From Aminipila sp963524205 (GTDB lineage: Bacteria; Bacillota; Clostridia; Peptostreptococcales; Anaerovoracaceae): a DNA stretch of 64,000 bases. Where the stretch lies: the NCBI GenBank assembly GCA_963524205.1, contig CAURED010000003.1, positions 124,001 to 188,000 on the forward strand, written 5' to 3'. A program made the translations under genes and the position numbers. The notes beneath the pieces are model-generated. The model ran no database searches. It saw only the letters and a list, made by a program, of their open reading frames with translations, and was not told the DNA's origin. Below, piece by piece: positions 1 through 7,851 of this stretch; positions within the stretch are counted from its first letter, which is position 1, and each line of letters starts with the position of its first letter.

Positions 1-389
1 TTATCATCAAATGTTTTTGAAATAGTTGCCTGTGTTATAGATATTAATAAACTATACCCAAGACCCTGTAAAGCCCTGAAAAAAAACAAAGTTAAAAGGG
101 TATGCGATAGAATTGGTGCAAACATGGAGGATAATGCAAAAAAAATAAATCCAACTTTATATTGTCTTTTATATCCATACAAATCTGCAATTTTACCACA
201 GATCAATAACATGCAGCAGGGAATTAAAGAGTATACAAGGGTCAGCCAGCTAACGTCCCCCTGTGAAACCCCAAATTCATCTGCAAGTATTGGAAGGGCC
301 AAATTCACACTATTAATAGCAAAAGTAGCACTCAGATTAGCCATACTTGTAATGGCAAAAATCCACGACTTTGTGGTTTTAATGTTCAA
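1..389 (-). CDS. MFS drug transporter, N-terminal part (cut by window edge)
   Basis: The minus strand reads open from a TTG at 389 to the window edge, about 129 codons. The start is set by GGAGG about 10 bases upstream and an in-frame TAA directly before the TTG. The product begins with a hydrophobic helix containing NLALPILADEFGVS, followed by DVSWLTLVYSL and GKIADLYGYKRQYKVG. These are the helix-1 and loop-2/3 (motif A) signatures of 14-helix DHA2-type drug:proton antiporters of the major facilitator superfamily. The rest of the gene lies outside the window. A substrate cannot be given. The call to family is firm; the start codon is less sure because it is TTG. Confidence 0.8.
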   Translation of the reverse strand, partial: MNIKTTKSWIFAITSMANLSATFAINSVNLALPILADEFGVSQGDVSWLTLVYSLIPCCMLLICGKIADLYGYKRQYKVGFIFFALSSMFAPILSHTLLTLFFFRALQGLGYSLLISITQATISKTFDD

Positions 390-480
390 TTAATAAAGGA
401 CCTCCATTCTTATTCACATTTTTTTATAAGCATCAATCTAATTTAATGTTATTTATACCATATGCTAGTTGTGCCTAAAT

Positions 481-519
481 AACCACAAAAACACCGTCTT
501 GGATAACCCAAAACGGTGC
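481..519 (-). terminator. Intrinsic terminator of terC
   Basis: Arms CACCGT (492-497) and ACGGTG (513-518), extended by TTGG/CCAA across one mismatch, make a tight hairpin. On the minus strand it is followed by TTTTTGTGGTT. It sits about 40 bases downstream of the terC stop codon. Confidence 0.8.
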
Positions 520-555
520 ACTCTGTAACTATTCATTTTATGTATCTGAATGGCC

Positions 556-1230
556 TTATTTGTTCTTTAATCTCTTTTGTTTTGTAGTTTTTCCTGCTAA
601 AAGGACTCCAACAATAAGAACCAGACCTAATCCCCATTTTAATAATAAGTTCTCCTCAAAGAAGCCTTTTAAAAACGGTTCTTCCGCAATCATTTTAGAT
701 GAGGTCCATGCTAATACGCTTGATCCTATGTAAATGATTACTGGAAAACGTTCTATCCATTTTAAAATGATTGTGCTGCCCCAAACTACGATTGGAACGC
801 TGATTAACAATCCCAAAACAACCATAAAAAAGCTTCCATGCGCTGCACCTGCCACGGCAAGAACATTATCCAGCCCCATAACTGCATCCGCAACAATAAT
901 TGTTTTAATAGCTCCAATTAAATTTTCTCCGGCCTTCAGATTATCATGATCTTTTTCATCAACGAGTAATTTATATGCTATCCTGATTAGCAATAAACCT
1001 CCTAGCAATAATAAGCCAGGTACTTTCAATAGCCATACCACTACCAGGGTTAAAATTGAACGGACAATAATAGCACCAATGGTTCCTAATATTATAGCCT
1101 TTTTTTGATTTTTATGTGGTAAATTTCTAGCGGCTAATCCGATTACAATAGCATTATCTCCAGCTAATACCAAATCAGTAATAACAATAGTCAATAGCAC
1201 TGACCAAAAACCAGTAGATAAAAATTCCAT
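556..1230 (-). CDS. TerC/YjbE-family integral membrane protein (putative metal export)
   Basis: This 224-residue protein is almost entirely membrane helices. It carries the two TerC-family acidic signatures, DLVLAGDNAIVIGLAARNLP near residue 20 and DAVMGLDNVLAVAGAAHG in the middle, which are thought to bind metal. It resembles the YjbE branch, linked in other bacteria to manganese export or metal loading of secreted proteins. The ATG at 1230 is chosen because GGAAGG lies 10-12 bases upstream; a longer reading frame to 1293 would start inside the leader hairpin and is unlikely. It is a single-gene unit with its own promoter, structured leader and terminator. The family is certain; manganese specificity is inferred from the leader. 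Confidence 0.88.
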   Translation of the reverse strand: MEFLSTGFWSVLLTIVITDLVLAGDNAIVIGLAARNLPHKNQKKAIILGTIGAIIVRSILTLVVVWLLKVPGLLLLGGLLLIRIAYKLLVDEKDHDNLKAGENLIGAIKTIIVADAVMGLDNVLAVAGAAHGSFFMVVLGLLISVPIVVWGSTIILKWIERFPVIIYIGSSVLAWTSSKMIAEEPFLKGFFEENLLLKWGLGLVLIVGVLLAGKTTKQKRLKNK

Positions 1231-1249
1231 TAGTTTAGCGTTCCTTCCT

Positions 1250-1340
1250 TCATTAAAAAGACCTTTAACATAACTCATTAAACAGTGACTCATGTTAAAG
1301 GTCTTGCTGGCTGTATAACTTTTAAGCTACTCCCCTATAG
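1250..1340 (-). promoter_or_regulatory. Compact yybP-ykoY-type (manganese) riboswitch leader with terminator
   Basis: On the minus strand the leader has GGGGAGTAGC (1335-1326) and, about 17 bases on, CAGCAAGACC (1309-1300). These are the conserved start and end elements of the yybP-ykoY manganese-sensing RNA. The second element runs into a perfect stem (1304-1291 with 1271-1258) followed by TTTTT, an expression-platform terminator just before terC. TerC genes are classic targets of this RNA. What is odd is the size: the long central arm of the usual element is absent, so metal binding is inferred only. Confidence 0.65.
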
Positions 1341-1348
1341 TATAAGCT

Positions 1349-1378
1349 AATATATCATATAGTAATTCTTAAAGTCAA
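1349..1378 (-). promoter_or_regulatory. SigA-type promoter for terC leader
   Basis: TTGACT (1378-1373) and TATATT (1354-1349) are separated by 18 bases on the minus strand, placing the transcript start just before the GGGGAGTAGC element. Confidence 0.6.
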
Positions 1379-1497
1379 TATGTTTTATTTATGATTCCAT
1401 TTGTACTATTGTAATATTATACCATTTAAAAATATCTAGCTTTAAATAGTATAATAATTTTTCGGCAATTACACATACTTAAATTGGAGGTGATAAT

Positions 1498-1656
1498 ATG
1501 GATATATTAAAAAAAGATACCAATAATAAGCCTGGCAAGTATGTTAAGACCAGTAATTGTAGTAATGATGTTAAAAATGATAATTCTAACAAGAATGCTA
1601 AGGATTCTCACACTACTGATAAAATGGAAAATTCACACCATAGCAGCCAGCGATAA
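1498..1656 (+). CDS. Small hydrophilic protein, 52 aa, unknown
   Basis: An ATG at 1498 follows a near-perfect ribosome site (TTGGAGGTGATAAT). The reading frame encodes 52 residues dominated by Asn, Lys, Asp and Ser, with a single Cys near residue 21 and a His-rich end (HHSSQR). There is no hydrophobic stretch, so it is neither secreted nor membrane-bound by sequence, and it is probably disordered. It is followed after 28 bases by a small membrane protein on the same strand, and one terminator closes both, so they probably form a two-gene unit. I recognise no family. Support for it being real is the ribosome site and the operon position. Confidence 0.55.
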   Translation: MDILKKDTNNKPGKYVKTSNCSNDVKNDNSNKNAKDSHTTDKMENSHHSSQR

Positions 1657-1684
1657 TTTTTAAAGTATTCCTGAGGTGATTTAA

Positions 1685-1882
1685 ATGAAACATAATGTTG
1701 GAAAAATTGAACAAATTTTCCGAATTACAATTGGATTAATAATTATTATTTTAGGTTTATACTACAAAAACTGGTGGGGAATTGTTGGTATTCTACCGAT
1801 AATAACAGGATTAATTCGTTACTGCCCCATTAGTGATTTATTAGGAATTTCAACTTATCATAAGAAGAAGTATCAAGAGTAG
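1685..1882 (+). CDS. YgaP-like transmembrane domain protein (DUF2892)
   Basis: This 65-residue protein has the DUF2892 pattern: a charged start (KHNVGKIEQIFRITIG), two membrane helices with a short Trp/Gly turn between them (YYKNWWGIVG), and the CP-containing motif IRYCPISDLLGI near the C terminus. In YgaP this domain anchors a rhodanese sulfurtransferase to the membrane; here it stands alone, as is common. The Cys of RYCP could take part in sulfur chemistry, but that is conjecture. The ribosome site GAGGTGATTTAA precedes the ATG. Confidence 0.8.
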   Translation: MKHNVGKIEQIFRITIGLIIIILGLYYKNWWGIVGILPIITGLIRYCPISDLLGISTYHKKKYQE

Positions 1883-1894
1883 TGACAACCTACT

Positions 1895-1928
1895 AAAAAA
1901 GCTAGAAATAACCATATCTAGCTTTTTT
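1895..1928 (+). terminator. Intrinsic terminator after DUF2892 gene
   Basis: GCTAGA (1901-1906) pairs with TCTAGC (1917-1922), flanked by AAAAA before and TTTTTTCTTTTTT after. It can work in both directions. Confidence 0.85.
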
Positions 1929-2019
1929 CTTTTTTAATATTCTCTTTAAAACAAACCAATCGAAAGCTGCTGATAAGCGGTCTCCATCGCGTTCCTGCTG
2001 ATTTTCACTGCATCACTTC

Positions 2020-2430
2020 CTAATAACGCTTATATTCTCCACTTTCTCTTTTCTTTTCTGCTACTTTACTTATGTATGTGCCATCTACAACTCTTTTGTA
2101 CCCCTTCTTTTCAATGAGGCCCTTTATGTAATCCACATGAGGGCAACGATCGTGATGATAATTATCCGTTACCATACAAGAAGACAAATGTACTACAACT
2201 TCGTCCTTTGTTATAGGGGTTTTCTTGGTCAGTCTTTTGGAAAAATGCTCCAGCTTAGAAGCAAGACTTGCCCCACAACATCCTCCACAGGTTAAAGAAA
2301 TGTATCTTACGTCATCATCATAATCCTTAAAAACATCGTCCCGATTATAAAATCCATTTGTACATGCAAACCCGCTGCATCTCTGTCTTGCAATATCACA
2401 TTGAATGATCATTACGTATTTCGTATCCAT
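2020..2430 (-). CDS. CGGC-domain putative metal-binding protein
   Basis: This 136-residue cytoplasmic protein matches the CGGC-domain family. It opens with KYVMIIQCDIARQRCSGFACTNGF, then carries the naming motif SLTCGGCCGASLASKL near residue 50, VVHLSSCMVTDNYHHDRCPHVDYI near residue 85, and a basic tail. At least eight Cys and several His suggest a metal or cluster site; the family's activity is not established. AGGAGGAG lies about 9 bases before the ATG. It follows the znu-linked lipoprotein by 145 bases with no clear terminator between, so read-through from the metal operon is possible. Confidence 0.8.
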   Translation of the reverse strand: MDTKYVMIIQCDIARQRCSGFACTNGFYNRDDVFKDYDDDVRYISLTCGGCCGASLASKLEHFSKRLTKKTPITKDEVVVHLSSCMVTDNYHHDRCPHVDYIKGLIEKKGYKRVVDGTYISKVAEKKRESGEYKRY

Positions 2431-2575
2431 AGAACTTTTCTCCTCCTAAACTTTTACACTAAAACGGTTGTTAATAATCCTAATTATACAGCGTAATTGT
2501 CACAGTGAGAAGAGCCAGTTTTATTCTTTTTGATGGTTCCAATTAATGCTAACGATAAATCTTCCGCTCATCCCT

Positions 2576-3064
2576 CTACTGGGAAACAAACTCTTTACCT
2601 CGTTCTGCCAGAACCTTAAGAGAATCTAACTTTAACTGTAAATATTGATTTCCGTCCTTATCTTCAAAAGTTTTTAAGATTCCTTCCACTTCCACCCAAG
2701 CATCCTGCGGGGGCATTTCCCCACCCCATAGTACTTCAAACCCTGCAGTGCCGTCGTTTCCACAGCAACCCGGGCTATTTCTGAATACATATATAATGTC
2801 TTGCATCTCTCCGCCTTCTTCATATGGCATTGTTCCGAAAATCCCCTGATATTTTATTTTTCTTCCAAGATAATCATCAGAATTGGTATAGATATCATTA
2901 ATCTGAGTAAGGAATAGATCTTCTGTTATTTCTACAACACCGTCATTCTTTGCAGGGGCTTTGCTGATGGGTTCTTTTTCTCCCGAGCTGCAGCTACACA
3001 TTGTAATGATCAAAAGTATTAGCAGTAGTGACATTGACCTTTTTATATTCTTCTTCTGAATCAT
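2576..3064 (-). CDS. Zn/Mn-operon lipoprotein with OB-like (TIGR03943/DUF1980-like) domain
   Basis: The 162-residue product starts with a basic and hydrophobic signal followed by MCSCSSG, so it is probably lipidated at Cys23 or Cys25 and anchored outside the membrane. The mature part contains YLGRKIKYQGIF, RNSPGCCGNDGTAGFEVLW and DAWVEVEGIL. These match the C-terminal domain of TIGR03943/DUF1980 proteins, which sit beside metal permeases in many Firmicutes. The gene starts 3 bases after znuB ends, so it is translationally tied to the ABC operon. A role in extracellular zinc capture or sensing is plausible but inferred; the GCCGND pair of Cys is the likely metal site. Confidence 0.7.
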   Translation of the reverse strand: MIQKKNIKRSMSLLLILLIITMCSCSSGEKEPISKAPAKNDGVVEITEDLFLTQINDIYTNSDDYLGRKIKYQGIFGTMPYEEGGEMQDIIYVFRNSPGCCGNDGTAGFEVLWGGEMPPQDAWVEVEGILKTFEDKDGNQYLQLKLDSLKVLAERGKEFVSQ

Positions 3065-3067
3065 TTT

Positions 3068-3895
3068 TTACCCCTTCTGCTTAAATCTTATTTTACTAAT
3101 AATAGAAAAAGAAATAAATAAAAGCAAATTAACGGATACGATGCTTGCCCCCGTTGGGGTAGCACAAATATAAGACATTAGAATGCCTATCACAAAACAC
3201 GTTACCGATATCACGGTAGAACTGATTACTACACCTTTAAAGGATTTTATTAATCTCATTGACGTCAATGCTGGAAAAACAATTAAACTTGAAATAAGTA
3301 GTGCCCCCATCATTCTCATACCTAAAACGATTGTAACCGCTGTAAGAAATGCAATTAAGGAGTTATACCTTCGCGTATTTATCCCAGTAGCCTGTGCAAA
3401 AGACTCATCAAAAGTAATGGCAAATATTTTGTTATAAAAAAGCAAGTACATGATGATGACCAGAACAGAAATAATAACACTTAGTCTTACATCATTTTTA
3501 CTCATCGATAAAATGCTGCCGAACATATAATTACATACATCTGTGGTCATTCCAGTAGTCATGGCAATAACGATTACTCCAAGAGCAAGGGCGCTGGTAG
3601 AAATGAGGGCAATAGCTGCATCCCCCTTTATTTTACTGCTTTCAGAAATTCTCAGCAGCAAGAAAGCTGCTGCCACCACAATTGGAATGGCTACCTCTAA
3701 AGGAGCCAGGTTCATTGCCATAGCAAGTGCAAGCGCTCCGAAACCAACATGAGAAAGCCCGTCACCAATCATGGAATATCTCTTTAATACAAGACTGACT
3801 CCTAGGAGTGCAGCACAAAGGGAGACCAAAATACCAACTATTATAGCTCTCTGAATAAATGGATACGCAAATAATTCTTGAACTGTACTAAGCAT
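3068..3895 (-). CDS. znuB: Zinc/manganese ABC transporter permease
   Basis: This is an ABC-3 family membrane subunit with about eight to nine hydrophobic helices. Diagnostic segments are LVLKRYSMIGDGLSHVGFGA near residue 40 and GALLISSLIVFPA near residue 195. The family imports divalent Zn or Mn together with an ATPase and a binding lipoprotein. I place the start at the ATG at 3895 because GGGGTG lies about 7 bases upstream; a TTG at 3910 is the alternative. It overlaps the end of znuC by 8 bases, typical of coupled translation. Zn versus Mn cannot be decided from the permease. Confidence 0.9.
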   Translation of the reverse strand: MLSTVQELFAYPFIQRAIIVGILVSLCAALLGVSLVLKRYSMIGDGLSHVGFGALALAMAMNLAPLEVAIPIVVAAAFLLLRISESSKIKGDAAIALISTSALALGVIVIAMTTGMTTDVCNYMFGSILSMSKNDVRLSVIISVLVIIMYLLFYNKIFAITFDESFAQATGINTRRYNSLIAFLTAVTIVLGMRMMGALLISSLIVFPALTSMRLIKSFKGVVISSTVISVTCFVIGILMSYICATPTGASIVSVNLLLFISFSIISKIRFKQKG

Positions 3896-4568
3896 TTCCT
3901 TCACCCCCAAGATACTCTTTTATATCTCCATAAAAAAATTTCTCATGGTTCAAATATAATACTTGTTTTGCATTCTTCTTTATCCCTTGTAAATCATGGG
4001 TGATCATGACAATAGTTGTACCCTCACAGTTAATCTGCTTTAATATATCATAAAAATCTTCTGTAGCCTTTGGATCCAGCCCTGCTACTGGTTCATCTAA
4101 AAATAATAATTTTTTTGTTGCGCAGAGAGCACGGGCCAGCAGCACTCTCTGCTGCTGACCTCCTGACAACTCCCTATAGCATTTTTTCTTCAAATTTTTT
4201 ATGTTAAGCCGTTCTAAATTTTCATCTACTTTTCTCTTGTCTGTAGAATTGTAAATAGCTATACTTCCATGACTGTTTAAGCACCCTGACAGCACCACCT
4301 CTTGCACAGTAACTGGAAATTCTCGTTGAGCACTACTCTGCTGTGGTATATAGCCAATTTCATTCTGCTTTAGTCCTTCCCCGAATTGTATAGTCCCGCC
4401 CATTGTCTTGCGAATACCCAGTATGCACTTCATCAAAGTAGTTTTACCAACTCCGTTTTCACCAATGATGCATAAATAGTCTCCTGCGTTTACTTTAAAA
4501 TTTAAATTTTCAAAGATTTCCTTTCCATCATAGCCCAATACCAAATTCTTACAGTTAATCAATGTCAT
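3888..4568 (-). CDS. znuC: Zinc/manganese ABC transporter ATPase
   Basis: A 226-residue ABC ATPase. Walker A is GENGVGKTTL near residue 37, the Q-loop IGYIPQQ follows, the signature is LSGGQQQRVLLARAL near residue 138, Walker B is LLFLDEP and the switch histidine is in MITHD. Length and order fit ZnuC/AdcC/MntA-type ATPases powering ABC-3 permeases. The ATG shares one base with the znuA stop codon (TAATG), and the 3' end overlaps znuB. It acts on the inner face of the membrane with ZnuB. Confidence 0.93.
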   Translation of the reverse strand: MTLINCKNLVLGYDGKEIFENLNFKVNAGDYLCIIGENGVGKTTLMKCILGIRKTMGGTIQFGEGLKQNEIGYIPQQSSAQREFPVTVQEVVLSGCLNSHGSIAIYNSTDKRKVDENLERLNIKNLKKKCYRELSGGQQQRVLLARALCATKKLLFLDEPVAGLDPKATEDFYDILKQINCEGTTIVMITHDLQGIKKNAKQVLYLNHEKFFYGDIKEYLGGEGNA

Positions 4569-5539
4569 TATCTCAGTGCCTCCTTTAGATTAGCCTCATT
4601 TTCTTTCATGATGTCCACATAAGTCTTTCCCTTATCTATATCTTCCTGTGAAACATTATGGCAAGAATGGAACAATAATGGCTTTGCACTCGTAGCTTCA
4701 CATATACTATCTGCAGTCTTATGATTTGAGAATTCTATATAAAAAACAACTGGTATTTTTTCTGAGTTCACTTTATCAACTAAAAACTTAATTGTATCTA
4801 CACTTGGCTCAGTTTCAGTGCTACACCCTGGAAAAGCTGCATAATACTCCAATCCATATTCATCTGCAAAATATCGAAGTGGAAATCTGTCTCCAAACAC
4901 AATCACCCTTCTGGATGCCTTGGCGACAATTTCTTTGAATTCTTTATCCAAAACATTTAGCTCTGCAATATAATCTGCGGTGTTTTTCTGGTAATACCCT
5001 TGATTTTTTTTATCTATTTGACAAAGGACATCAGAAATGGTCTGTGTAATCTTAATGGCATTTTGAGGTGAAGTCCAAACATGCTCGTCATATTCCAGTT
5101 CTTCTTGTTTTACTGAATCACTATTGTCCTCTTCCTCAGGCTGCATACCTTCAACAATCTTTTCTTCCACTGCTGGGACACAATCCATCATTTTTATAAT
5201 TTTCATCTTGCTTGTATCCATTGATTCCAAAATATCATCAACCCATGCATCAGAATCACCGCCAGTATAAATGAACACATCACAATTTTGTATTTTTATG
5301 ATGTCCTGCGGTGTTGGTTCATAGGAATGACTTTCCGCACCAGGAGGCAGTAACATAGAAACCTTAGCCTTATTCCCTGCAATCTGTGATGCAAAATCAT
5401 AAGGTGGAAAAATAGTAGTTACTACGTTTAAAGCCTCTTTGGTATTTTCATCCTTCGACACGTTGTTATTGATTCCACAACCAGTTATAAGTAACACAAA
5501 TAATGCCATCACCATGATGGCAGTAAAAAATTTACGCAT
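4568..5539 (-). CDS. znuA: Metal ABC transporter substrate-binding lipoprotein
   Basis: The product has a signal peptide ending in the lipobox LLITGC, then a cluster A-I solute-binding fold. PPYDFASQIAG, GAESHSYEP (first His), YDEHVWTSP (second His), VVFGDRFPLRYFADEYGL and FHSCHNVS mark the family. The usual long His-rich loop is replaced by an acidic one (about residues 135-155, rich in Glu/Asp), and the third-ligand region reads GDRFP instead of a His motif, a subtype common in Clostridia. The start at 5539 follows GGGAGG by about 8 bases; a frame to 5554 lacks such a site. It delivers Zn or Mn to ZnuB. Confidence 0.9.
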   Translation of the reverse strand: MRKFFTAIMVMALFVLLITGCGINNNVSKDENTKEALNVVTTIFPPYDFASQIAGNKAKVSMLLPPGAESHSYEPTPQDIIKIQNCDVFIYTGGDSDAWVDDILESMDTSKMKIIKMMDCVPAVEEKIVEGMQPEEEDNSDSVKQEELEYDEHVWTSPQNAIKITQTISDVLCQIDKKNQGYYQKNTADYIAELNVLDKEFKEIVAKASRRVIVFGDRFPLRYFADEYGLEYYAAFPGCSTETEPSVDTIKFLVDKVNSEKIPVVFYIEFSNHKTADSICEATSAKPLLFHSCHNVSQEDIDKGKTYVDIMKENEANLKEALR

Positions 5540-5590
5540 ATAAAATCCTCCCAAAGTTCTTATTTATTTAGCAAATTAAAACTTTGAGAT

Positions 5591-5896
5591 TTAATTATTC
5601 ATTCTAACCTTTAGGGATATTAAAGAAACTACAGAAAGGTTCTGACCAAAAAACTTTGGTAATCCTTTTACCGAAATGGCTGTTATTAGAAGAATGGCTA
5701 AGAAGGAACCTACTCCATCTCCTAACGCTTTAGAAACATTGGCTAAATTATTTAAATGTTCACAAACCGTACAGTGTACTCCATTGCATTCATGATTGCC
5801 ATAAAGAAGAGCAAAACTGGTAGCAGAAAAAATAGTAAGCAAAATAGACATACAAATTATAACTGCTACTATTTTATTATTTGCCCTTGTTTTCAT
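5591..5896 (-). CDS. Small membrane protein with HxC..HCxxC motif, first gene of metal ABC operon
   Basis: About 101 residues: an N-terminal hydrophobic helix (signal or anchor), then HECNGVHCTVCEHLNNLANV, then a second helix around residues 65-85 and a short basic tail. The clustered His and Cys just outside the first helix look like a metal or disulfide site. The gene lies directly behind the operon promoter and 51 bases upstream of znuA, so a role in metal capture, hand-over or sensing is likely, but this is inference from position. The ATG at 5896 is preferred because GGGAG stands about 9 bases before it. I do not recognise a named family. Confidence 0.65.
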   Translation of the reverse strand: MKTRANNKIVAVIICMSILLTIFSATSFALLYGNHECNGVHCTVCEHLNNLANVSKALGDGVGSFLAILLITAISVKGLPKFFGQNLSVVSLISLKVRMNN

Positions 5897-5930
5897 AACC
5901 AATACTCCCATTTAAAATCTAGTCAGCCAG

Positions 5931-5976
5931 TGCTAACCTTTAGCAATAGTATAAGTGTATCCATGTTTTTTGTCAA
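5931..5976 (-). promoter_or_regulatory. znu operon promoter with palindromic operator
   Basis: On the minus strand TTGACA (5976-5971) and TATACT (5953-5948) are 17 bases apart. Directly at the expected start point lies the perfect dyad TGCTAAAGGTTAGCA (5945-5931). Such a position fits repression by a metalloregulator. The regulator gene is not in the window, and the dyad is not a textbook Zur, MntR or AdcR box. Confidence 0.75.
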
Positions 5977-6004
5977 TTTAAAGAGTAGGTCTATCCATCT
6001 GCTC

Positions 6005-7036
6005 CTACTTTATAAGCGGCAGTGGATCAATTAAAACCCCGTTATAAGTAAGCTCAAGATGCAAATGAGGTCCTGTACATATGCCGCTATTTCCCACAGT
6101 ACCAATTAATGTACCTTTTGTAACCTTCTGCCCAACAGCAGCACTTGCAACAGATAAATGCTGGTATCTGGAAATCCATACATCATCACCAACGTTATGC
6201 TGTATTCTTATGTTTATTCCCCGCTCCCCACCATTTAGGTTTACTGATATTACAACTCCATCATCAATCGCAACTACTGGAGAGCCCATCGCATTTAAAC
6301 CGCTGATGTCAACTCCGTTATGTGCTCTTGTGATGCCGAAAACTGGATGCTTTCTTGCTGCTGCAAATTTAGACGTAATCTCATGTAGCTCTGGGGTGGG
6401 CCATTGAAAATATCCACCCTCTGCAGATTTAATGTAGTCTGGCAATTCATATACGTCTGCAAATATCGCATCAAGTTTACCCGAGGTCATCAGCATATCT
6501 GCCCACTCAATTTGTTCCTCTGAAAAGCCCTTTTCCATCATCAGGTCATCTAGTTCTTTTGTATAGAACTGGATAAAAAATTCTGGCCTTTTATATTTCT
6601 TTGCTGTCTCTAAGACAGTATTTATTGGGCTACCACTAGGAATCCCAAGCCAGCTGCATATGCTTTCAGGATTAGTCAAATTCCCTTCGGATACCAACGT
6701 CCAATAACCACCATTATCTGCTTCAACATGCTGATGTATCTCATAATACATTTTCATAAAATCTACAGCAGATAAATAGGGATCTACATCGTCTAAATTA
6801 TTTTCATAGCGGACAACATCATAGGCTACAAGTTCCTGCCATGTACACCCTGTCTGTTCTGCCGCTTTCTTATAATCTTCCAGCTTTCCCGCAGTAGCAG
6901 AAGGTACATTTCTTCCTAATATAATTAATATACCACTGATAAAAATGATTGCCATTATGACAAATATACCAATTATCAGCGCTATCTTTCTAGTCCTCTT
7001 ATTTTTCTTTCTAGGACGTTTCCTTCTTTTTCTCAT
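6005..7036 (-). CDS. Membrane-anchored M23 (LytM-type) peptidase
   Basis: The 343-residue protein starts with a strongly basic tail (RKRRKRPRKKNKRTRK), then one membrane helix at about 20-40, an extracellular helical region resembling a lysozyme-like or CwlT-type linker (about 60-200), and a C-terminal M23 domain. Zinc-site residues are visible in AHNGVDISG and GPHLHLEL, with the HLS motif between. M23 enzymes cut peptide bridges in peptidoglycan. GGAGG stands 6 bases before the ATG at 7036. It stands alone, upstream of the znu operon promoter. Confidence 0.85.
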   Translation of the reverse strand: MRKRRKRPRKKNKRTRKIALIIGIFVIMAIIFISGILIILGRNVPSATAGKLEDYKKAAEQTGCTWQELVAYDVVRYENNLDDVDPYLSAVDFMKMYYEIHQHVEADNGGYWTLVSEGNLTNPESICSWLGIPSGSPINTVLETAKKYKRPEFFIQFYTKELDDLMMEKGFSEEQIEWADMLMTSGKLDAIFADVYELPDYIKSAEGGYFQWPTPELHEITSKFAAARKHPVFGITRAHNGVDISGLNAMGSPVVAIDDGVVISVNLNGGERGINIRIQHNVGDDVWISRYQHLSVASAAVGQKVTKGTLIGTVGNSGICTGPHLHLELTYNGVLIDPLPLIK

Positions 7037-7133
7037 TCTGTCCTCCAAAGATCATATTAAAACATTCTATGCCATCAGACTGCTTAACTTGTCTTTATTG
7101 AACAGATAAATTTTATTGTTATGTTAATAGTTT

Positions 7134-7640
7134 TTAAAATATTGCTGTATATTGCCCATATAAACATGCTCCTAACACTATGCAAACTACAGCTTCCATT
7201 GCACTATTTGTCCTAATTCTTAATATATGAAACCGTTTAGTAGATATAGGCCACAGCCACATAATCCCCTGCACATTTAGAGTGTCTAAAATTAAATGGG
7301 ATACCATTCCCGGTATAAACCCTTGTATAAAATATGCTGCAAGATAATTCAAATCATGCAGCCATCCCCAGTTTAACATTCCTAAAATTATACTAACTAT
7401 CAGAACAAATACTGGTGTGTGTATAGCTCCTCTATGCTTGAACAATCCTGCCAATATATCTGCTGCAATTGGTAACTTATGTCCGATCCAACTTTGTCTG
7501 TGATCTATATCGGGGAAAAGTGATCCTAGTATAGCTCCTGTCATAATTGTAGTCTGCTGAACTGGATCAGTTACGTTTCCTGCAGATACTATAACTAATC
7601 CAGCCGCTACCCCTCCTAATGAATGTGTTACATAATTCAT
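7134..7640 (-). CDS. YdjM-type membrane-bound metal-dependent hydrolase
   Basis: The 168-residue protein carries the YdjM-family arrangement: MNYVTHSLGGVAAG at the start, GSLFPDIDHRQSWIGHKLP near residue 45, KHRGAIHTPVF near residue 70 and SHLILDTLNVQGIMWLWPI near residue 120, on four or five membrane helices. The His and Asp residues of these motifs are the predicted metal ligands; the substrate of the family is unknown. The ATG at 7640 is chosen for the perfect AAGGAGG 8 bases upstream; a frame opening at 7706 has no ribosome site. Confidence 0.83.
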   Translation of the reverse strand: MNYVTHSLGGVAAGLVIVSAGNVTDPVQQTTIMTGAILGSLFPDIDHRQSWIGHKLPIAADILAGLFKHRGAIHTPVFVLIVSIILGMLNWGWLHDLNYLAAYFIQGFIPGMVSHLILDTLNVQGIMWLWPISTKRFHILRIRTNSAMEAVVCIVLGACLYGQYTAIF

Positions 7641-7760
7641 TTTTCTAGCCTCCTTAAGTGCCTTTATATTTACTTCATTTGCTACTAATTTTTGTGTTTT
7701 ATCCATAATTTTTTAATTTTACTATATTTCCACCTTTTAGACAAGGTAGAACTTTAATAT

Positions 7761-7806
7761 AAAAAAAGGTTTACCAGCTTGTCCAAAGTCATCAGGTAAA
7801 CCTTTT
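7761..7806 (-). terminator. Intrinsic terminator, perfect 12-bp stem
   Basis: AAAAGGTTTACC (7764-7775) pairs exactly with GGTAAACCTTTT (7795-7806). On the minus strand seven T follow, so it ends the gamma-glutamylcyclotransferase-like gene; weak function on the other strand is possible. Confidence 0.85.
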
Positions 7807-7851
7807 ATGTATTCATTATTAACTCACACTTATAATTGTTGCAATTCCTCC

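Noticed and set aside
1231..1293. N-terminal extension of the TerC protein starting at 1293
   Set aside because: The ATG at 1293 lies inside the leader terminator hairpin and has no ribosome site; the ATG at 1230 has GGAAGG at good distance.
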